DNA of 64,000 bases from Xenophilus aerolatus (lineage in GTDB: Bacteria > Pseudomonadota > Gammaproteobacteria > Burkholderiales > Burkholderiaceae_C). Position numbers and translations under genes: made by a program. Below, in pieces: positions 62,792-64,000 of the stretch. The stretch spans positions 434,001 through 498,000 of the forward strand of contig QAIB01000001.1 in the NCBI GenBank assembly GCA_030418545.1. Direction: 5' to 3'. Below the pieces are notes generated by a model. It was given only the letters and a program-made list of their open reading frames with translations, searched no databases and was not told the origin of the DNA. The first letter of the stretch is position 1. The number at the start of each line of letters is the position of its first letter.

Positions 62792-63544
62792 ATGTCTGCC
62801 GCACCCGCCGGTGATCACATCCTGCTGGTCGACGACGACCGCGAGATCCGCGAGCTCATCAGCGCCTACCTGGTGAAGAACGGCCTGCGCGTCACGGCCG
62901 TGCCCACCGGCCGCCGCATGCGCATCGCGCTGGAGCAGTCGGGCCCTTTCGACCTGGTGATCCTCGACCTGATGCTGCCCGGCGAAGACGGCCTGACCCT
63001 GTGCCGCGACCTCCGCGCCGGCAAGCACAAGGCGCTGCCCATCCTGATGCTCACCGCGCGTGGCGACGAGGCCGACCGCATCCTGGGCCTGGAAATGGGC
63101 GCCGACGACTACCTGCCCAAGCCCTTTGCAGCGCGCGAGCTGCTGGCCCGCCTGCGTGCCGTGCTGCGGCGCACGCGCATGCTGCCGCCCAACCTGCGCA
63201 GCAGCGACGACGAGGCGCGCTGGCTGCACTTCGGCGACTGGCGACTCGACACCGTCGAACGGCACCTGCTGGACGCGGACGGTGTGGTGGTGTCGCTCAG
63301 CGGTGCCGAATACCGGCTGTTGCGCGTCTTCCTCGACCACCCGCAGAAGGTGCTCAACCGCGACCAGATCCTCACCATCACCCAGGGCCGCGAGGCCGAG
63401 CTCTTCGAGCGTTCCATCGACTTGATGGTGAGCCGCCTGCGCAAGTGCCTGCGCGACGACGCCCGCGAACCGCGCTACATCAAGACGGTGCGCAGCGAGG
63501 GGTACGTGTTTTCGGTGCAGGTGCAGACGCCGGATGCCGAGTAG
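62792..63544 (+). CDS. OmpR-family response regulator
   Basis: A 250-aa regulator paired with the kinase upstream. Receiver residues are all present: Asp14-16, phosphoacceptor Asp59 (FDLVILDLMLPGEDG), Thr88 and Lys110 (DDYLPKPF). The C-terminal OmpR-type winged helix has LSGAEYRLLRVFLDHPQKVL and MVSRLRKCLRDDAREPRYIK. AAAAAAGGAAGAGA precedes the ATG. Target genes cannot be told from the window. Confidence 0.93.
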   Translation: MSAAPAGDHILLVDDDREIRELISAYLVKNGLRVTAVPTGRRMRIALEQSGPFDLVILDLMLPGEDGLTLCRDLRAGKHKALPILMLTARGDEADRILGLEMGADDYLPKPFAARELLARLRAVLRRTRMLPPNLRSSDDEARWLHFGDWRLDTVERHLLDADGVVVSLSGAEYRLLRVFLDHPQKVLNRDQILTITQGREAELFERSIDLMVSRLRKCLRDDAREPRYIKTVRSEGYVFSVQVQTPDAE

Positions 63545-63575
63545 CTGCTCTACCCGACCAGTGCCTCCATCTTCG

Positions 63576-63597
63576 GCAAAGGAGATGCAAAGGAGAT
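63576..63597 (+). repeat. Tandem 11-bp direct repeat
   Basis: GCAAAGGAGAT occurs twice in tandem just after the response regulator stop. Each copy contains a Shine-Dalgarno-like AAGGAG, but no gene of credible length follows. The rest of the 273-bp gap to 63818 shows nothing recognisable. Confidence 0.6.
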
Positions 63598-63817
63598 GCG
63601 GCTTGAACCTTGTGGACCATGACCGCCATCGACGCGGGCCACTGGGCCTCAGATGTATCATGCGTGTTACATTCCGCAGCACGCACAGGATCGTCGACGT
63701 AAGCGTCTTCGCGCATGCGTTCTGCGCGTTCCCCCTCCCGACGCAGCCCCACCCGTCTCGGGCCTCGTTGGTGGACCGATACGACCACCCGAGCACGACC
63801 GAGGAGTTTCTCGCACC

Positions 63818-64000
63818 ATGCATCTTCGGCCTGCCCTTTCGCGTCGAGTTGCCCTTCGCCTTGCCCCTTTCCGGGCTTGCTTCCTGATCTTGCTATGGGG
63901 CGCGATCCTGTCGGCGTGCGGGGGCGGTGGCTCCGGCGGCGGCTCCTTCGTGGGATTCGGCCCGGGTGTCGCTGCGCCGGAGACGCCAGCGGTGCAGCCG
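63818..64000 (+). CDS. N-terminal part of a lipoprotein gene (runs off the window)
   Basis: Sixty-one codons are visible from the ATG at 63818. A basic start (HLRPALSRRVALRLAPFR) leads to a hydrophobic segment ending in the lipobox LSAC, followed by a Gly/Ser-rich linker. This marks a secreted lipoprotein whose function is encoded beyond the edge. GAGGAG lies 11 bp before the ATG, a little far. Confidence 0.6.
   Translation, partial: MHLRPALSRRVALRLAPFRACFLILLWGAILSACGGGGSGGGSFVGFGPGVAAPETPAVQP

Noticed and set aside
63534-63887. A 117-codon plus-strand frame before the final lipoprotein gene
   Set aside because: Codon use and product look random, and it overlaps the lipoprotein signal peptide in another frame.
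1-64000. CRISPR arrays, tRNA or rRNA genes, transposases, phage genes
   Set aside because: No spaced direct-repeat array, no rRNA-like stretch, no recognisable tRNA cloverleaf and no transposase or integrase motif was seen on either strand.

Overview
The window is high-GC DNA (roughly two thirds G+C by eye) with short intergenic gaps and many 1-4 bp start/stop overlaps. The FlhDC flagellar master regulator, a complete peritrichous-type flagellar gene set, several orphan Bug-type (tripartite tricarboxylate) binding proteins and a TRAP transporter point to Betaproteobacteria, order Burkholderiales, most likely family Comamonadaceae (Variovorax/Acidovorax-like). The family is inferred from gene content and order, not from a database search.

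Region 1 (1-34737) is an almost complete flagellar regulon. On the minus strand flgBCDEFGHIJK run leftwards and flgK is cut by the window edge. Divergent from them are flgA, flgM (behind a clear sigma-28 promoter) and flgN. On the minus strand flhD-flhC (own terminator), motA-motB (own terminator) and flhB-flhA-flhF-fliA follow. On the plus strand come fliC (strong terminator), fliD, fliS and fliT. fliE lies alone on the minus strand, divergent from the plus-strand operon fliF-G-H-I-J-K-L-M-N-O-P-Q-R. No chemotaxis genes and no flhG (MinD-like) gene are present in the window.

Region 2 (34738-40791) is a minus-strand signalling island. It holds an orphan NarL-type response regulator whose phosphoacceptor aspartate is replaced by glutamate, a PAS-GGDEF diguanylate cyclase, and a membrane-anchored PAS-GGDEF-EAL protein. 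The last two genes overlap by 8 bp. They sit against the flagellar export genes and probably act on the motile-sessile switch through c-di-GMP.

Region 3 (40792-58821) is a divergent uronate/hexarate catabolic locus. Minus strand: uronate dehydrogenase, SMP-30 lactonase, TRAP transporter (P, Q, M), galactarate dehydratase and two Bug binding proteins. Plus strand: GntR/FCD regulator, Bug protein, KdgD, a small lipoprotein, another Bug protein, glucarate dehydratase, an exported SMP-30 lactonase, a 2-oxoglutarate-semialdehyde-type dehydrogenase, a SnoaL-like protein and an FMN reductase-like protein. Together they encode the oxidative route from galacturonate or glucuronate, through aldarolactone, galactarate/glucarate and 5-keto-4-deoxyglucarate, to 2-oxoglutarate. 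Inverted repeats sharing GGTTGT half-sites lie before gntR/udh and before the first plus-strand Bug gene and are candidate operators.

Region 4 (58822-64000) contains a 7TM-DISM GGDEF protein, a C-terminal fragment of an Ohr/OsmC-type peroxidase, a two-component kinase/OmpR-type regulator pair, and the start of a lipoprotein gene cut by the window edge. A dispersed repeat of about 57 bp occurs four times in gaps of regions 3 and 4, and a REP-like hairpin lies between bug and kdgD.
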